Assembly: GCF_018143015.1 (NCBI RefSeq)
Contig: NC_054755.1
Span: forward strand, 11,882,124 to 11,946,123
Direction: 5' to 3'
Length of the DNA: 64,000 bases
Source: Lytechinus variegatus
Taxonomy: Eukaryota > Echinodermata > Echinoidea > Temnopleuroida > Toxopneustidae
This document shows positions 62,493 through 64,000 of this stretch, one piece after another. Position 1 is the stretch's first letter; each line of letters opens with the position of its first letter. Position numbers and translations under genes: made by a program. The notes beneath the pieces are model-generated. The model was given only the letters and a program-made list of their open reading frames with translations. It was not told the DNA's origin and did no database searches.

Positions 62493-62917
62493 AGATCAAG
62501 TCTACCCCAATGACTACATGTAGTTGATGAAAATAACAAGAATTACTCTGAAAGCTTTGGCAAAATTGAATGTATATTAAAATGGTAAAAAAGGCATTTT
62601 AAAGTTTCACTTGTATTCATGAAGCAGTTATACATGTATATACAGCACAAGTGATATGAAAATGAGAGAGCTGATGATGTCATTTTCACAAGTTTATGGA
62701 GGAATCAAACCTTACTTTGCATAATACTGATGGAATAATTGTGTGTGACATGAGTAACCTCCTTTGCACACTGCCTTGTGTTGCACAAATAAATGTTTTG
62801 TGAATCTAAGTGGAACTTTTATTTTACGTCTGATTTTGATTCATATTTTCATAGTTATCCTTGATTTTTTTGTATTTAGTAAAATCCACTCGCTATGGAG
62901 TGGACTAGGCCTTTAAT
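62493..62917. mobile_element. Diverged MITE family A copy
   Basis: It starts ATCAAGTCTACCCCAATG and ends GAGTGGACTAGGCCTTTAA. Internal segments AATGAGAGAGCTGATGATGT and AGGAATCAAACC fit the family order, but it is shorter and older than the others. Confidence 0.55.
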
Positions 62918-63486
62918 AGATAAAATGTTCTAAGAAGTTAAACATTCAAATGCTACTTCTATTGCTGCTCATACTTCGTGGTGCTATTATATTTAAGGAT
63001 TGGGTTGGGAGGACAAAAAATGCCATGATTCTTTTCTGTTCTGAAGATATATATGTAAATTGTAATTTTTATTCTTGACTTATCCGGAGTCCTCTTTATA
63101 TCCTTCTTACAGTCAAAGATTTTCCTCTTATTCCCATCAGAAAAACATTCCTCAAGCTAGTAAACATTTTTTGTGTGTTTTCAGGAAATAATGTTGAATG
63201 TCGCACATTTATTCACTTGTTCATTTGTTCAAACTTTGCTACAGTTATCTGTAATGTGTGTCGTAAAATTCATATACATGCTTTTACAAGAATAGTGTCT
63301 GTATCAATGCTTTAAAGAGCTTATCCAGAATGATTGATCTTGTAGAGTATTTGATATTCAGCCAGTGGGGCATTTCACGAAAGTTTGTCAGCCTTTTCAT
63401 TGATTTTCAGTTCTGATAATTTCAGTAAAATCTTTGGTTTTGAAGGGTTAAGAGGTAGGGGTCTCTTCTGCTTCATGAAATAGTCC
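62918..63486. other. Gene-free interval with a family D fragment
   Basis: No exon. 63366-63480 contains GGGGCATTTCACGAAAGTTT and TTCATGAAATAGTCC, borders that resemble family D. Confidence 0.4.
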
Positions 63487-63644
63487 TGGGCCCTGTTGCA
63501 TAAAATTTACTATTATGGTAACTTTCCATCCAATGGTAACTACCGTGGTAACAATGCTCATCAGCAATCAGAATCAAGGATTCTATGGAAGATACCATTG
63601 GATGGCAAAGTTATCACAATTGTAACTTTTATGCAATGTGACCC
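63487..63644. mobile_element. MITE family C, complete copy
   Basis: TGGGCCCTGTTGCATAAAAT on the left mirrors TTTTATGCAATGTGACCCA on the right; CCATCCAATGGTAAC and TACCATTGGATGGCAAAG pair inside. About 158 bp. Confidence 0.75.
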
Positions 63645-63667
63645 AGATTGTGTAGACCAGACAGAAT

Positions 63668-63900
63668 GGATGATTTCAACTTTGGTATTGGTGTAATTGG
63701 AAACACAATTCAGATCGTCTTCCCGAGCTTCGACACCTTATCTTTATTTACAAATATGAGTCAAAGCACATTATTGAAAGCTTAGCACCTAGAAAGATTT
63801 GTCCTAGGAACAGCACCGTATTGGCTACAGTGCTGTTCTGAAGTAAAATCTACCTTACACTAACACCAAAAGGTCAACACGAACTTGAATTCGCCCATTG
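63668..63900. mobile_element. MITE family F, third copy
   Basis: GGATGATTTCAACTTTGG on the left and ACGAACTTGAATTCGCCCA on the right are imperfect inverted ends, with CACCAAAAGGTCAACAC as in other family F copies. It starts about 24 bp after a family C element. Confidence 0.6.
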
Positions 63901-64000
63901 TATAGGTTTACAACAATCTTTTTTTACTATGGGGAACCAAATATAGCAACATATTCTATGCTTACATTCCATATTTTTACTGCACTGATGACTCCATGAA

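Overview
The window looks like nuclear DNA of an echinoderm, most likely a sea urchin. The DNA is AT-rich, the genes are split by many introns, and the intergenic and intronic DNA is packed with short inverted-repeat elements (MITEs), tRNA-derived SINEs and long poly-G/C runs of a kind I associate with echinoid genomes. The species cannot be fixed from sequence alone.

Five protein genes are supported. (1) 6082-8829, plus: the last four coding exons of a PP2A B''-type regulatory subunit (PPP2R3A/B group). (2) 21297-22571, minus: MSL2, a RING plus CXC-domain E3 ligase, in one coding exon. (3) 22907-37651, plus: complete PCCB, the mitochondrial propionyl-CoA carboxylase beta subunit, 16 exons, 543 residues. 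(4) 40550-42219, minus: an unrecognised two-exon gene of 362 residues. (5) 55903-60974, plus: a three-exon gene for a 257-residue protein with an RG-rich N-terminus, an SH3 domain and a C-terminal CCHH zinc finger. Genes 1-3 have the same order and strands as PPP2R3A, MSL2 and PCCB on human chromosome 3q22. MSL2 and PCCB start head-to-head about 335 bp apart and share a promoter interval with a CRE palindrome and an ETS site.

Layout. 1-2996 is a GC-richer, hairpin-dense block that I cannot identify; it ends abruptly beside a pair of small inverted repeats (2997-3350). 3.4-6 kb holds two MITEs. 6-9 kb is the PPP2R3 3' end. 9-21 kb is gene-poor, with a SINE, several MITEs and a small perfect hairpin. 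21-38 kb is the MSL2/PCCB pair; PCCB introns carry a minisatellite, SINEs, nested MITEs, a foldback element and a decayed copy of exon 13. 38-50.7 kb has the unknown gene and many MITEs, including a nearly perfect 144-bp palindrome. 50.7-55 kb is a ~278-bp satellite interrupted by a hAT-like element that itself contains a piggyBac-like element. 55.5 kb has a run of 40 Gs. 55.9-61.4 kb is the SH3/zinc-finger gene, whose large intron holds another stack of nested elements, and whose last exon is followed by decayed partial copies. 61.5-64 kb contains only MITE copies.

No operon, CRISPR array or bacterial-type system is present. The most unusual items are the unidentified block at the left edge, the nested transposon stacks with readable target-site duplications, the palindromes, and the two cases of exon-fragment duplication. 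The two unnamed genes are the best candidates for undescribed protein biology.
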